Assembly: GCA_002438405.1 (NCBI GenBank)
Contig: DJOE01000008.1
Location: 1-13,324 of the forward strand
Length of the DNA stretch: 13,324 bases
Origin: Cyanobacteria bacterium UBA6446
GTDB taxonomy: Bacteria > Cyanobacteriota > Vampirovibrionia > Gastranaerophilales > Gastranaerophilaceae
Direction: 5' to 3'
Translations under genes and position numbers: made by a program
Shown here: positions 1 to 6,875 of the stretch, one piece after another
Layout: every line of letters begins with the position of its first letter
Numbering within the stretch: position 1 is the first letter of the stretch
Notes under the pieces: model-generated
Told to the model about the DNA's origin: nothing
The model's database searches: none
What the model saw: only the letters and a program-made list of their open reading frames with translations

Positions 1-869
1 TGGACTTAATGAGAGCAGATGGAGGACTAGAAAGAACTTATGCAAGTACAGATGAATTTGTAGATGAATTTTCAAAATATATAAAAATAACAACCAGATG
101 TGATGCAGCACATATTGCAAACTGTTGGCCGACAAAAACAGTTACAACAACAGATGGTGAAACTTATGATGTATCAAAAGCAAAAACAGGAAAGAATTTA
201 AATCTAAAAGACAACAAAAGTGACAATGTTGGAATTATCTTAGCTGATGGAGCAACACTAATTATGACTTACAATCCAAATGCAGGGATAATCGGTGATG
301 GAGATACAGTAACACCAAGCTTTGCAGACTTACCAATAGGTTTTGGTAGAACTAAAAAGTTTGCATACACAACAAGTGTAACTACCCCAATCGACTTTGT
401 AATGGACGTGAACGGTTTTAAAGGTCCAAATAGCGAAGCACGAAACGGTAAACAATATGATATCCGTAGTTTCAAAGTCGCAAGATTTAGTACAGGTTGC
501 GCAGGAAACGATATTAATGGTATAGGTTGCGTATATCAACTACCATCATATAGTCCAATTACGTTTAAAGATTTTGCGAAATACGATCCTAAAAGGTTAG
601 AAGCCGGATTCCATACTGATAGCTATTGGGCAGGTGCGAAAAAAGCTTGCGAAGATTTAAATATGAACTTACCAACCGCTTCTGAATTATATAATATTGC
701 GAAAAAGAATCTAGAATCAAATCTTGGCTTACCAACTTCTGGATATTTTTGGGCAAGTGAAGAACTAGGAGATGGAGTTTATGCTTATGCTATTAATTTT
801 GCTTATCCTAATAAAAATTCAACAAGAGGAAAAGGAAACAATATCAATGCTTTCTGTATAGATAAATAA
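1..869 (+). CDS. Pilin-like secreted protein, 5'-truncated by the window edge
   Basis: The reading frame is open to the left edge, so the in-frame ATG at 9 is probably internal. What is missing would be the hydrophobic prepilin-type N-terminus expected for this kind of protein. Visible parts are a segment with 'GIILADGATL', the signature 'DVNGFKGPN' near residue 135 (counting from the ATG at 9), and a C-terminal domain with 'GIGCVYQLP', 'YWAGAKKACEDL', 'LPTASEL' and 'YFWASEE', ending in a Cys close to the C-terminus. The C-terminal pattern (aromatic, Ala/Cys helix, LPT-x-EL, aromatic-W/F-S/A) resembles DUF1566/Lcl-type or C-type-lectin-like folds; this is inference. The protein at the right edge of the window is a clear paralogue. 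A type II secretion/type IV pseudopilin or surface adhesin role is likely but unproven. The stop codon lies inside a 44-bp palindrome. Confidence 0.75.
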   Translation, partial: DLMRADGGLERTYASTDEFVDEFSKYIKITTRCDAAHIANCWPTKTVTTTDGETYDVSKAKTGKNLNLKDNKSDNVGIILADGATLIMTYNPNAGIIGDGDTVTPSFADLPIGFGRTKKFAYTTSVTTPIDFVMDVNGFKGPNSEARNGKQYDIRSFKVARFSTGCAGNDINGIGCVYQLPSYSPITFKDFAKYDPKRLEAGFHTDSYWAGAKKACEDLNMNLPTASELYNIAKKNLESNLGLPTSGYFWASEELGDGVYAYAINFAYPNKNSTRGKGNNINAFCIDK

Positions 870-908
870 CTAGGAAGTCGACATTTAAATGTCGACTTCC
901 TAGTTATT
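865..908 (+). terminator. Perfect 44-bp palindrome, probable terminator overlapping the stop codon
   Basis: The arms 865-886 and 887-908 are exact reverse complements (22 bp each). The TAA stop of the pilin-like gene (867-869) lies inside the left arm. The T-run after the hairpin is weak (a few Ts at 912-915), so termination may be inefficient or bidirectional. The perfect symmetry could also suit a protein-binding or recombination site. Confidence 0.65.
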
Positions 909-1004
909 ACTCTTTTGCAAATACCCAAAAACCTTTACTATTTGTGGAGGTAACTACTTTTTTCTTTCTCTCTCAGCTTTTCTTCTTTTTTTGTCTGAGC
1001 CAGA

Positions 1005-1400
1005 GTAAAATTTATCGTGTTGGCATAGCAATGCCAATCTACATTAATGACATAATTAGGGGTTCGGGAGCTTTGCCCCTGAAGACTCGAGCCATTTAGT
1101 CATTCGTGTTTTTCTTTTTCGGTTTCACTTTTTCTTTTTGCATCGAAATCAAAAAAGAAAAAGTGAACAAAGAGAGTTATGAGATTCTTCGCTCAACGCA
1201 CTCGCATTAAATGGCTACGGCTTATGCCTTTCAGCCTCTGCTCGTGCTGATCAGAATGACGAGATAGTAAAATCTCCCAGTGTTATGGATTACGACACTA
1301 GTGGATATTTTTAATTTTTAACAACAAATGATACCATACTCGTTCGTAATGACATGATAAATAAACCCTCACCCTAACCCTCTCACATAAATGGGCGAGG
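1005..1400 (+). repeat. Dispersed hairpin repeat, copy A (split by an insert)
   Basis: Two segments (1005-1058 and 1280-1400) match, in inverted orientation, one continuous 175-bp segment at 12185-12359. The 1280-1400 part aligns without gaps to 12185-12305 with about 14 mismatches in 121 positions, counted by eye. The left part begins with GTAAAATTTATCG and contains a small stem (TTGGCAT 1020-1026 with ATGCCAA 1031-1037). The right end carries an imperfect hairpin around ATAAATGGGCGAGG. No open reading frame in it looks real. The repeat lies downstream of the pilin-like gene in the same relative orientation as copy B lies to its paralogue. Confidence 0.8.
1059..1279. repeat. About 221-bp insert within repeat copy A, MITE-like
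   Basis: This stretch is absent from copy B, so it is either an insertion in A or a deletion in B. It holds three nested or adjacent inverted repeats: AGGGG (1058-1062) with CCCCT (1076-1080); AGCCATTTA (1090-1098) with TAAATGGCT (1208-1216); and a 16-bp pair (1124-1139 with 1152-1167) made of a pyrimidine tract and its complement. Near its right end is TCAGAATGAC (1251-1260), the complement of a GTCATTNYGA motif seen elsewhere in the window. There is no coding capacity. The boundaries are uncertain by several bases, and I could not define a clean target-site duplication. Confidence 0.55.
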
Positions 1401-1426
1401 AAATAAAATTAAAGGGTTTAACCCAC

Positions 1427-1454
1427 TTGAAAAAATAAAAAAGTACGTTATAAT
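1427..1454 (+). promoter_or_regulatory. Sigma-70-type promoter for the candidate RNA
   Basis: TTGAAA (1427-1432), a 16-bp spacer, then a perfect TATAAT (1449-1454). The predicted start is near 1461. A palindrome, GGGTTTAACCC (1414-1424), sits directly upstream of the -35 box and could be an operator. No open reading frame with a ribosome binding site follows, which fits a non-coding transcript. Confidence 0.65.
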
Positions 1455-1460
1455 AAAAAT

Positions 1461-1653
1461 ATAGGGTGGGTACTCTGCAAAGTACCCGTTCACAGACCCT
1501 ATACAAAAATTGAGATAATTTGTAAAATATGTCCTGCTACTGACAGGGCATATTTTATTATCTGTCTTTTCATATTCTCACCCCCTTTCCACCAGATTCA
1601 CAGTACTGCTGTTGTGTAGTTGGAGGGTTTTGTTTGTGTCTGTTACCCTATAT
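1461..1653 (+). ncRNA. Candidate structured non-coding RNA (family unknown)
   Basis: Right after a strong promoter comes about 190 nt with extensive self-complementarity. The ends pair: ATAGGGT (1461-1467) with ACCCTAT (1645-1651), extending to ten base pairs if 1458 and 1654 are included. Inside are a hairpin GGGTAC/GTACCC (1468-1487); helices ACAGAC (1492-1497) with GTCTGT (1638-1643) and ACAAAA (1503-1508) with TTTTGT (1628-1633); a 14-bp stem (1523-1536 with 1544-1557, one G-U) with a 7-nt loop; and a small hairpin at 1600-1612. The 5' end can instead pair with ACCCTAT at 1496-1502, so two exclusive folds exist. The size and end-closing stem recall 6S RNA, but the 5' hairpin is atypical and I do not recognise a known family. 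The transcript may run on to the hairpin at 1667-1695. Confidence 0.5.
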
Positions 1654-1666
1654 TAAAATTTAATAA

Positions 1667-1695
1667 AGGACTTGGAATTATAAATCCCAAGTCCT
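1667..1695. terminator. Hairpin terminator downstream of metG, possibly shared with the RNA
   Basis: AGGACTTGG (1667-1675) pairs with CCAAGTCCT (1687-1695), and the helix continues inward past one mismatch (AATT/AAAT). It begins only a few bases beyond the metG stop on the minus strand and just beyond the candidate RNA on the plus strand. It is T-flanked on both sides but without a long uninterrupted T-run. Confidence 0.65.
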
Positions 1696-1701
1696 AGTAA
1701 T

Positions 1702-3276
1702 TTAAGCTTTCTTTGATTTGTCAGCTAATTCACTATCCACTCTCAAAAATACAGGGTGAATTTCTTCTTTCGTAATCAATTTACCTACTTTTAGATTAGA
1801 TGTTGTAACATCATCTAATTTTGTTGATAAATCATAAGACAATTGTTTTGCCATATCTGCTGCAATGTTTGGACAGTATGGATAGATTAGTGAAGAAATT
1901 ACGCACATAACTTCAAGAACTGTTGCCAAAACTTGTCCGCATTCTGTCATTTTTTCTTCTTTGGCAAGTGTCCAAGGAGCGTTGTCTGTTACAAATTTGT
2001 TTGTAGCATCAACAATTGAAATAATTTCTTGTGCAGCTTCTTGAATTTCAAAATGATTGAAGTGGTTTTCTACAATTTTTACAGTACCTAAAGCTGTTCT
2101 TAGCAAACTTTCAGCTTCTTTTGAACGGTTAGACAAGAATTCTTCTTTAATTTCACCATCAAAGTATTTAACCAACATTGATAAACTTCTGTTTAACAAG
2201 TTGCCCATACTATTTGCAAGATGTGCATTAACTTTTTCTTTAAAGTCTAAATCTGAGTAATTTCCATCTCTTCCGCAAGGTGCAGATGTTGCCATATAGT
2301 AGCGGAATGCGTCTGGGTGTTCAAGGTGGTAGTGTTCAAGAACAGATGTTGGAGAAACAACGTTTCCTAAAGATTTTGACATTTTTGTTTCATCAATTGT
2401 AATCCAACCGTGAGCATAGATATGTTTAGGTAATGGTAAATCTAGAGCCATCAAAATTCCTATCCAATAAATGCTATGGAACTTCAAAATATCTTTACCG
2501 ATTACGTGAACATCAACCGGCCAAAGAGTTTTAAATTGTTCAGATGGATTTTCTGTATCATAACCAATTGCAGTAATGTAGTTTGAAAGCGCATCAATCC
2601 AAACGTAGATTGATTGTTCTGGGTCATCAAGAACATCAATACCCCAACCAACATTTGCTTTGTTTCTTGAAACAGAGATATCTTGAATATCTTCTAATTG
2701 GTTTAGAACTTCGTTTGCTCTGAAACTTGGAATAATGAAGTCTGGGTGTTCCTTGATATGTTTCATAATTGCATCTTTGTAAGAAGATAATTTAAAGAAA
2801 TAATTTTCTTCTTTAACTACTTCCGGTTTTTTAAGGTGGTCAGGACATAATCCATCTTCTGTCAAATCTTTTGGATTTAAGAAACATTCACAACCTGAAC
2901 AGTATAATCCCTCATACTCATGTTTATAAATGTCACCTTTTTCAACTAATTTTTTGAATATTTTTTGAACAACTTTTTCGTGGTCTTCATCAGTTGTACG
3001 GATAAATCTGTTGTAGTTAATATCTAAAGCTTTCCACGCATCTTTGAACTTTTGAGAATTTTCATCACAAAGTTGTTTAGGTGTTTTGCCTTGAGCTGCA
3101 GAAGTTTTTTGAATTTTAATTCCGTGTTCATCTGTACCTGTTAAGAAAAACAAATTGTCTGTTCTTTGTGAAAAATGTCTTGCGATAATATCTGACAAAA
3201 TCTTTTCATAAGCATGTCCAATGTGTGGAGCGCCATTTACATAATCAATTGCTGTTGTTAAATAAAATTTATCCAT
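1702..3276 (-). CDS. metG: Methionine--tRNA ligase
   Basis: This cytoplasmic class I aminoacyl-tRNA synthetase charges tRNA-Met, for both initiator and elongator tRNAs. The 524-residue product has HIGH exactly (residues 18-21) in 'GAPHIGHAYEK', the KMSKS loop (298-302), and a single zinc knuckle in the connective domain with Cys126, Cys129, Cys144 and His147 as likely ligands. The anticodon-binding helical domain follows, ending near residue 500. It lacks the C-terminal OB-fold tRNA-binding extension found in longer bacterial MetRS, and its length fits the short form. The ATG is supported by an AAAGGA ribosome binding site about 8 nt upstream and by a good promoter. The gene is divergent from the small secreted protein gene and appears monocistronic, with a terminator just past the stop. 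Confidence 0.97.
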   Translation of the reverse strand: MDKFYLTTAIDYVNGAPHIGHAYEKILSDIIARHFSQRTDNLFFLTGTDEHGIKIQKTSAAQGKTPKQLCDENSQKFKDAWKALDINYNRFIRTTDEDHEKVVQKIFKKLVEKGDIYKHEYEGLYCSGCECFLNPKDLTEDGLCPDHLKKPEVVKEENYFFKLSSYKDAIMKHIKEHPDFIIPSFRANEVLNQLEDIQDISVSRNKANVGWGIDVLDDPEQSIYVWIDALSNYITAIGYDTENPSEQFKTLWPVDVHVIGKDILKFHSIYWIGILMALDLPLPKHIYAHGWITIDETKMSKSLGNVVSPTSVLEHYHLEHPDAFRYYMATSAPCGRDGNYSDLDFKEKVNAHLANSMGNLLNRSLSMLVKYFDGEIKEEFLSNRSKEAESLLRTALGTVKIVENHFNHFEIQEAAQEIISIVDATNKFVTDNAPWTLAKEEKMTECGQVLATVLEVMCVISSLIYPYCPNIAADMAKQLSYDLSTKLDDVTTSNLKVGKLITKEEIHPVFLRVDSELADKSKKA

Positions 3277-3312
3277 TTATATAATCCTTTTTTAATGCAT
3301 TAAAACTATATT

Positions 3313-3341
3313 TTTATAGTAACACAAACACATTTATTCAA
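3313..3341 (-). promoter_or_regulatory. metG promoter
   Basis: On the minus strand TTGAAT (3336-3341) and TATAAA (3313-3318) are separated by 17 bp, placing the start about 30 nt upstream of the metG ATG. Its -35 box lies only 12 bp from that of the divergent promoter. Confidence 0.55.
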
Positions 3342-3353
3342 ATCTAAAATTTA

Positions 3354-3382
3354 TTTACAATGGCTAAATAAAGTGATATACT
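3354..3382 (+). promoter_or_regulatory. Promoter of the small secreted protein gene
   Basis: TTTACA (3354-3359), a 17-bp spacer, and TATACT (3377-3382) preceded by TGA, which makes an extended -10. The start would be near 3389, giving a 5' leader of about 16 nt that contains the GGAG ribosome binding site. Confidence 0.65.
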
Positions 3383-3404
3383 CTGATTAAAAATCGGAGA
3401 AAAA

Positions 3405-3875
3405 ATGAAAAAAAGTTTTTTAATAATTTTTGGAATTATAGTTGTCGCAGGAATAAGCGGAGCAATCGCAGCTCAAAACTTAAAAAAAGGAACATATACT
3501 TGTCCTTATTACCAAAGCGGTAAAAAAGTAAACTGTAGGATTTATGTTGACAAATCAGGAATAAAAGTTTACTCATCTGAATGTAATAACAGTTACAAAA
3601 ATTTTTCTCCAGAGATTATCGAAAAAAAATGCACAGTATCAGAAGACAAGACAAAATATTACTCTTGCGAATATGCTGATACAACTTGCGAAGCTGTATT
3701 TTTCGCAGACGGAGAAACATCTTATGTTCTATGTAACGGAATTGAAAATGTTCCAGAAAACAAAAAAGACCTAGTTTATAATAGGGTAAAAGCTGATGTT
3801 AAAGCTAACAGATGTCGTAGTTTGAACCCTCCAAAACCGACTCAACAACCCACAAAACCTACGACAAGTCGTTAA
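3405..3875 (+). CDS. Small secreted cysteine-rich protein of unknown function
   Basis: The product is 156 residues. It starts with a classical Sec signal peptide: 'MKKS', a hydrophobic core (residues 5-18) and an A-I-A motif predicting cleavage after Ala22. There is no lipobox cysteine, so it is not an obvious lipoprotein. The mature part has eight cysteines, an even number that suits disulfide bonding outside the cytoplasm, and ends in a flexible Pro/Thr/Gln-rich tail (from about residue 142). Start choice is backed by GGAG 7 nt upstream and a strong promoter with a short leader. I do not recognise a family. Its stop codon overlaps the stop of the convergent ABC gene. A cell-surface or periplasmic role is inferred only from the signal peptide. 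Confidence 0.85.
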   Translation: MKKSFLIIFGIIVVAGISGAIAAQNLKKGTYTCPYYQSGKKVNCRIYVDKSGIKVYSSECNNSYKNFSPEIIEKKCTVSEDKTKYYSCEYADTTCEAVFFADGETSYVLCNGIENVPENKKDLVYNRVKADVKANRCRSLNPPKPTQQPTKPTTSR

Positions 3876-4822
3876 TATAAATGACAGGCACATTTGTGAT
3901 TTGAATTGATAGTTTTTATTAGCGGAATTTCTTTTGTACAAATTCCCTTGCAAAATTCACATCTTGGGTGGAATTTACAACCATTAATTTTTTGCGAAAG
4001 TGTTGGTGGCTGACCTTTGATTGTTTCAAGTTTTTCTCCACGATTTGATGGAATAGATTTTAATAAAGCTTTTGAATATGGGTGCATTGGATTTTTGAAA
4101 AATTCTTCATTTGGAGCATTTTCAACTATTCGCCCAGAATACATTACTGCAATTTCATCAGAATTTTCTCTAACAAGAGCTAAATCATGTGTAATTAAAA
4201 GAATTGATGTACCATGGTTTATTTTGATGTCTTGTAATAAGTGCATGATTTGAGCCTGAATTGTTACATCAAGTGCCGTTGTTGGTTCATCTGCAATCAA
4301 TATTTCTGCATTGCAACAAAGTGCCATCGCAATAATTGCACGTTGCTTCATTCCACCTGAAAATTCGTGCGGATAATTTTTTAATCTTGATTTTGCACTT
4401 GGAATTTGCACCGCTTCAAAAGCTTCAATTGCCTTTTTCTCCGCATCAGTTCCTGCTAGGTTTTGATGGATTTTTATAATTTCTAATAATTGATCACCCA
4501 CAGTGTAAAGTGGATTGAGCGAAGTCATTGGATCTTGTGGAATTAATGCAATTTTTGCTCCACGAATATGTTGCATTTGTTTTTGAGTTTTAGTGAGCAA
4601 ATTTTCATTATTAAAAACGATTTCGCCACTTGTAATTCTTGCAGTTTTAGGAATTAAATTCAAAATACTCATTGCACTCATTGTTTTTCCACAACCGGAT
4701 TCTCCAACAATCGAGAGCATTTTACCTTTTTCTAACGAAAAAGAAACATCAAACAATGCAGGACGAAAAATTTCTTCGCACTGAAATCCTAAATTTAAAT
4801 TTTTGACTTCTAAAATTGCCAT
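3872..4822 (-). CDS. ABC transporter ATP-binding protein, oligopeptide/dipeptide (OppD/DppD) type
   Basis: This is the nucleotide-binding subunit of a peptide or nickel-type importer, acting on the inner face of the membrane. In its 316 residues I see Walker A GESGCGKT (40-47), the Q-loop glutamine (Gln96) in 'PQDPMTSLNP', signature FSGGMKQR (154-161), Walker B ILIADE (174-179), D-loop, and switch His212. The C-terminus has the oligopeptide-ABC extension (about 250-316) with the cysteine cluster 'GCKFHPRCEFC' and the family-typical ending 'CACHLY'. No permease, solute-binding protein or second ATPase lies beside it in this window, so it is an orphan here and its substrate cannot be stated. 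The ribosome binding site before ATG 4822 is weak. The stop overlaps that of the convergent gene. Confidence 0.9.
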   Translation of the reverse strand: MAILEVKNLNLGFQCEEIFRPALFDVSFSLEKGKMLSIVGESGCGKTMSAMSILNLIPKTARITSGEIVFNNENLLTKTQKQMQHIRGAKIALIPQDPMTSLNPLYTVGDQLLEIIKIHQNLAGTDAEKKAIEAFEAVQIPSAKSRLKNYPHEFSGGMKQRAIIAMALCCNAEILIADEPTTALDVTIQAQIMHLLQDIKINHGTSILLITHDLALVRENSDEIAVMYSGRIVENAPNEEFFKNPMHPYSKALLKSIPSNRGEKLETIKGQPPTLSQKINGCKFHPRCEFCKGICTKEIPLIKTINSNHKCACHLY

Positions 4823-4902
4823 ATATTTCTAATTATATATTTTTAAAATTATAAGTCCATAGGTCTGTGAGTGGATATGTTAACAAATGTAACAAGTCTA
4901 AG

Positions 4903-4932
4903 AACATGTGAAATCAAGGCTTTCAACATGTT
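4903..4932. repeat. Imperfect inverted repeat upstream of the coiled-coil gene
   Basis: AACATGTGAAA (4903-4913) faces TTTCAACATGTT (4921-4932), complementary apart from one extra base, with a 7-nt spacer. It lies between the divergent starts of the ABC gene and the coiled-coil gene. It may be an operator or a weak terminator, and no T-run of terminator quality is clear on either strand. Confidence 0.4.
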
Positions 4933-4968
4933 TTTATATATTTAAGAGAGTAAAAATAAGAGAGCATT

Positions 4969-6729
4969 ATGGCGATAACAGATGTATCAAAACTTAGAAT
5001 GGCTGGAATGAATGCCACCTTTGGATCTCGCACAAGCGGGACATCTCGTCAAGCTACAGTAAAGTTAACAAATGCTGTAGGTGCTAACAAAACGTCTAAT
5101 TACTCTTTAAAATCAGGTCCAAAAACAAATTATGTTGCAGGTCAATCTGTAAGCAAATCTGCTGCAAAATATGATTATACCGGAATTCGTCAACGCTTAA
5201 ATGGTGTTGGCAATAATAATGGCATATTTGCAACTAGAGGAATTTCATCATCTGCAAACGTAGCTAAAAACTTAAATGTTCAAACTGGTCAAAGCAATGC
5301 ATTTACAGCAGGACAAGTTATTGGTCAAACTTTGAGTATGGGTATCAGCTTGTTGAACCAATTGGGCGTAATTGGTGGTTCTAAAGGTTCACAAGGAACA
5401 TCTAATAATGCTAAAATAGATCAAGCATTTGGGGATTTAGGTCCACAAGGTACTGCTTCTACATTATCATCAGCATCTGCAAATTCTGCATTATCTTCAA
5501 TGTCTAATGCTGCAAATTCGGCAGATTTGACTGGTGCAATTTCATCTGCAAAAGGCACACTTGCTTCAATGGACGCAATTGCCACTCAAAATCAATATGA
5601 AACAAATTATACTAATGCACAAAATAGTATGGATACTCTAAAAGAGGGGGTTTCTAAAGGCAAAAAAGATGTATCAGATAAGAAACAAGATGTAAGTACT
5701 GCTAAGAATTCAGTTGATGGATATAAGAGCAAACGTGATGACGCAAAACTAGCATTAAGCAAGGCTGATGCAGAATATGGTAAAGCTGTTGATACTTATA
5801 CTAAAGCACATGATGCTCATACAGATGCAACAAATAAACACAAGCAAACAACTTCTGCTTATAATAGTGCTAAATCTGAAACTGCGCAAGCTAAAGCTAC
5901 TATGGATTCTATAAAACCTAAGATTACAGTAACAAATCCTGATGGTTCAACTTCTGAAATTGATAATCCTGAGTATAAGACCGCTAAAGCTAATTATGAA
6001 GCAGCTGTAAAACGTGAAGAACAAGCAAAAGAAAATGATGATGCAGCAGCTAAAGCTGAAAAAGAAGCGGAATCAGCTGAAACTCAAGCATCAAAAGCAA
6101 AAGATACCGCAAAAGAAAAACTTGGGGAAAATAAAACACAAGTTGAACAACTTGAATCTTCATTGAAAAAAGAACAAACAAGTTTAGATAAAGCTAAAGA
6201 TCAACAAACTCAATGTGAAACTAACTTGAAAGAATCAGAAACTAAGTTACAAGAATCAGAAACTAAATTGCAAGATGCAAAAGATGCTGTAGATAAATTT
6301 AAAGATTATAAATCTGACAGAGAAAAATTGAGTTCTGCAATTACAAAACAAGAAAACAGATTAAAAGAAATGATTAAAAAAGAGGAGAACCAAAAAACAA
6401 AACTTGATAATAAAATAACTCAAAATGCAAAAAAAAGAGATAATGCATTAAACAATATTAATTTATCTGATGGTGCAAATAAAGCTGAGTATAAAGAATC
6501 TAAAGTTGCTAAAAAATCTGCCGCTAAAATAAATCGAGATACTGAATCTGCAAACCATTTAGATAATATTGCTCAAAAACGAACTATTATGGGTATGGCT
6601 CCAGAAGTTACAATCAATGGAGTTCAATACAGACAAGGTAAAATCAATGGCGAAGTAGTCTACTTTAGAGGTAGTGATGCAATTAGTAAAGCAGATTATG
6701 AAAAAGAAATAGCTAAAACTTTATCTTAA
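4969..6729 (+). CDS. Large coiled-coil protein of unknown function
   Basis: The 586-residue product has no signal peptide or membrane segment. Residues 1-165 are Ser/Thr/Gly/Asn-rich and low in charge. From about 200 to 530 the chain is a long Lys/Glu/Asp/Ala/Gln-rich region of coiled-coil character, broken near residues 315-330 by a short 'PKITVTNPDGSTSEIDNPEY' segment that could be a loop or hinge. It contains an exact seven-residue tandem repeat, ESETKLQ (422-428 and 429-435). The C-terminus holds a small beta-like module, 'INGVQYRQGKINGEVVYFRG', followed by a short helix. It has a single cysteine. The ATG is preceded by a purine-rich AGAG ribosome binding site. I know no named family; the make-up suggests a structural or filament-forming protein, possibly surface-exported by an unusual route. 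Confidence 0.85.
   Translation: MAITDVSKLRMAGMNATFGSRTSGTSRQATVKLTNAVGANKTSNYSLKSGPKTNYVAGQSVSKSAAKYDYTGIRQRLNGVGNNNGIFATRGISSSANVAKNLNVQTGQSNAFTAGQVIGQTLSMGISLLNQLGVIGGSKGSQGTSNNAKIDQAFGDLGPQGTASTLSSASANSALSSMSNAANSADLTGAISSAKGTLASMDAIATQNQYETNYTNAQNSMDTLKEGVSKGKKDVSDKKQDVSTAKNSVDGYKSKRDDAKLALSKADAEYGKAVDTYTKAHDAHTDATNKHKQTTSAYNSAKSETAQAKATMDSIKPKITVTNPDGSTSEIDNPEYKTAKANYEAAVKREEQAKENDDAAAKAEKEAESAETQASKAKDTAKEKLGENKTQVEQLESSLKKEQTSLDKAKDQQTQCETNLKESETKLQESETKLQDAKDAVDKFKDYKSDREKLSSAITKQENRLKEMIKKEENQKTKLDNKITQNAKKRDNALNNINLSDGANKAEYKESKVAKKSAAKINRDTESANHLDNIAQKRTIMGMAPEVTINGVQYRQGKINGEVVYFRGSDAISKADYEKEIAKTLS
6232..6273 (+). repeat. 21-bp in-frame tandem duplication
   Basis: Units 6232-6252 and 6253-6273 differ only at two positions and encode the same heptad, ESETKLQ, twice. 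A seven-residue unit preserves coiled-coil register, so the array could grow or shrink without breaking the helix. Confidence 0.8.
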
Positions 6730-6800
6730 TTAAAAATTACAAACACTTTACTTTTTAGTTTGAATATATTAAAATGAGGAAGCAAGCAGTATTGCAAGAT

Positions 6801-6830
6801 AAAAAAGAACGGTTACCCCGTTCTTTTTTT
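6801..6830 (+). terminator. Rho-independent terminator
   Basis: A 12-bp stem (6801-6812 with 6818-6829) closes a 5-nt loop, and the right arm merges into a run of seven Ts (6824-6830). It ends the transcript of the coiled-coil gene and separates it from rimP. Confidence 0.9.
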
Positions 6831-6875
6831 CACTATAAGATAACCAATGCAATACAAAACTGAAAGGTAGGAACA

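Noticed and set aside
954..994. Pyrimidine-rich tract as a possible functional element
   Set aside because: Low-complexity T/C sequence with only a weak CTCAG/CTGAG pairing; no specific function can be supported.
1461..1653. Firm assignment of the structured RNA as 6S, SRP or RNase P RNA
   Set aside because: Length and end pairing resemble 6S, but the 5' hairpin does not fit, and I see no SRP tetraloop motif or RNase P core sequence. It is left as family unknown.
6774..6862. 29-codon frame between the coiled-coil gene and rimP
   Set aside because: It reads straight through the rho-independent terminator and lacks a ribosome binding site.
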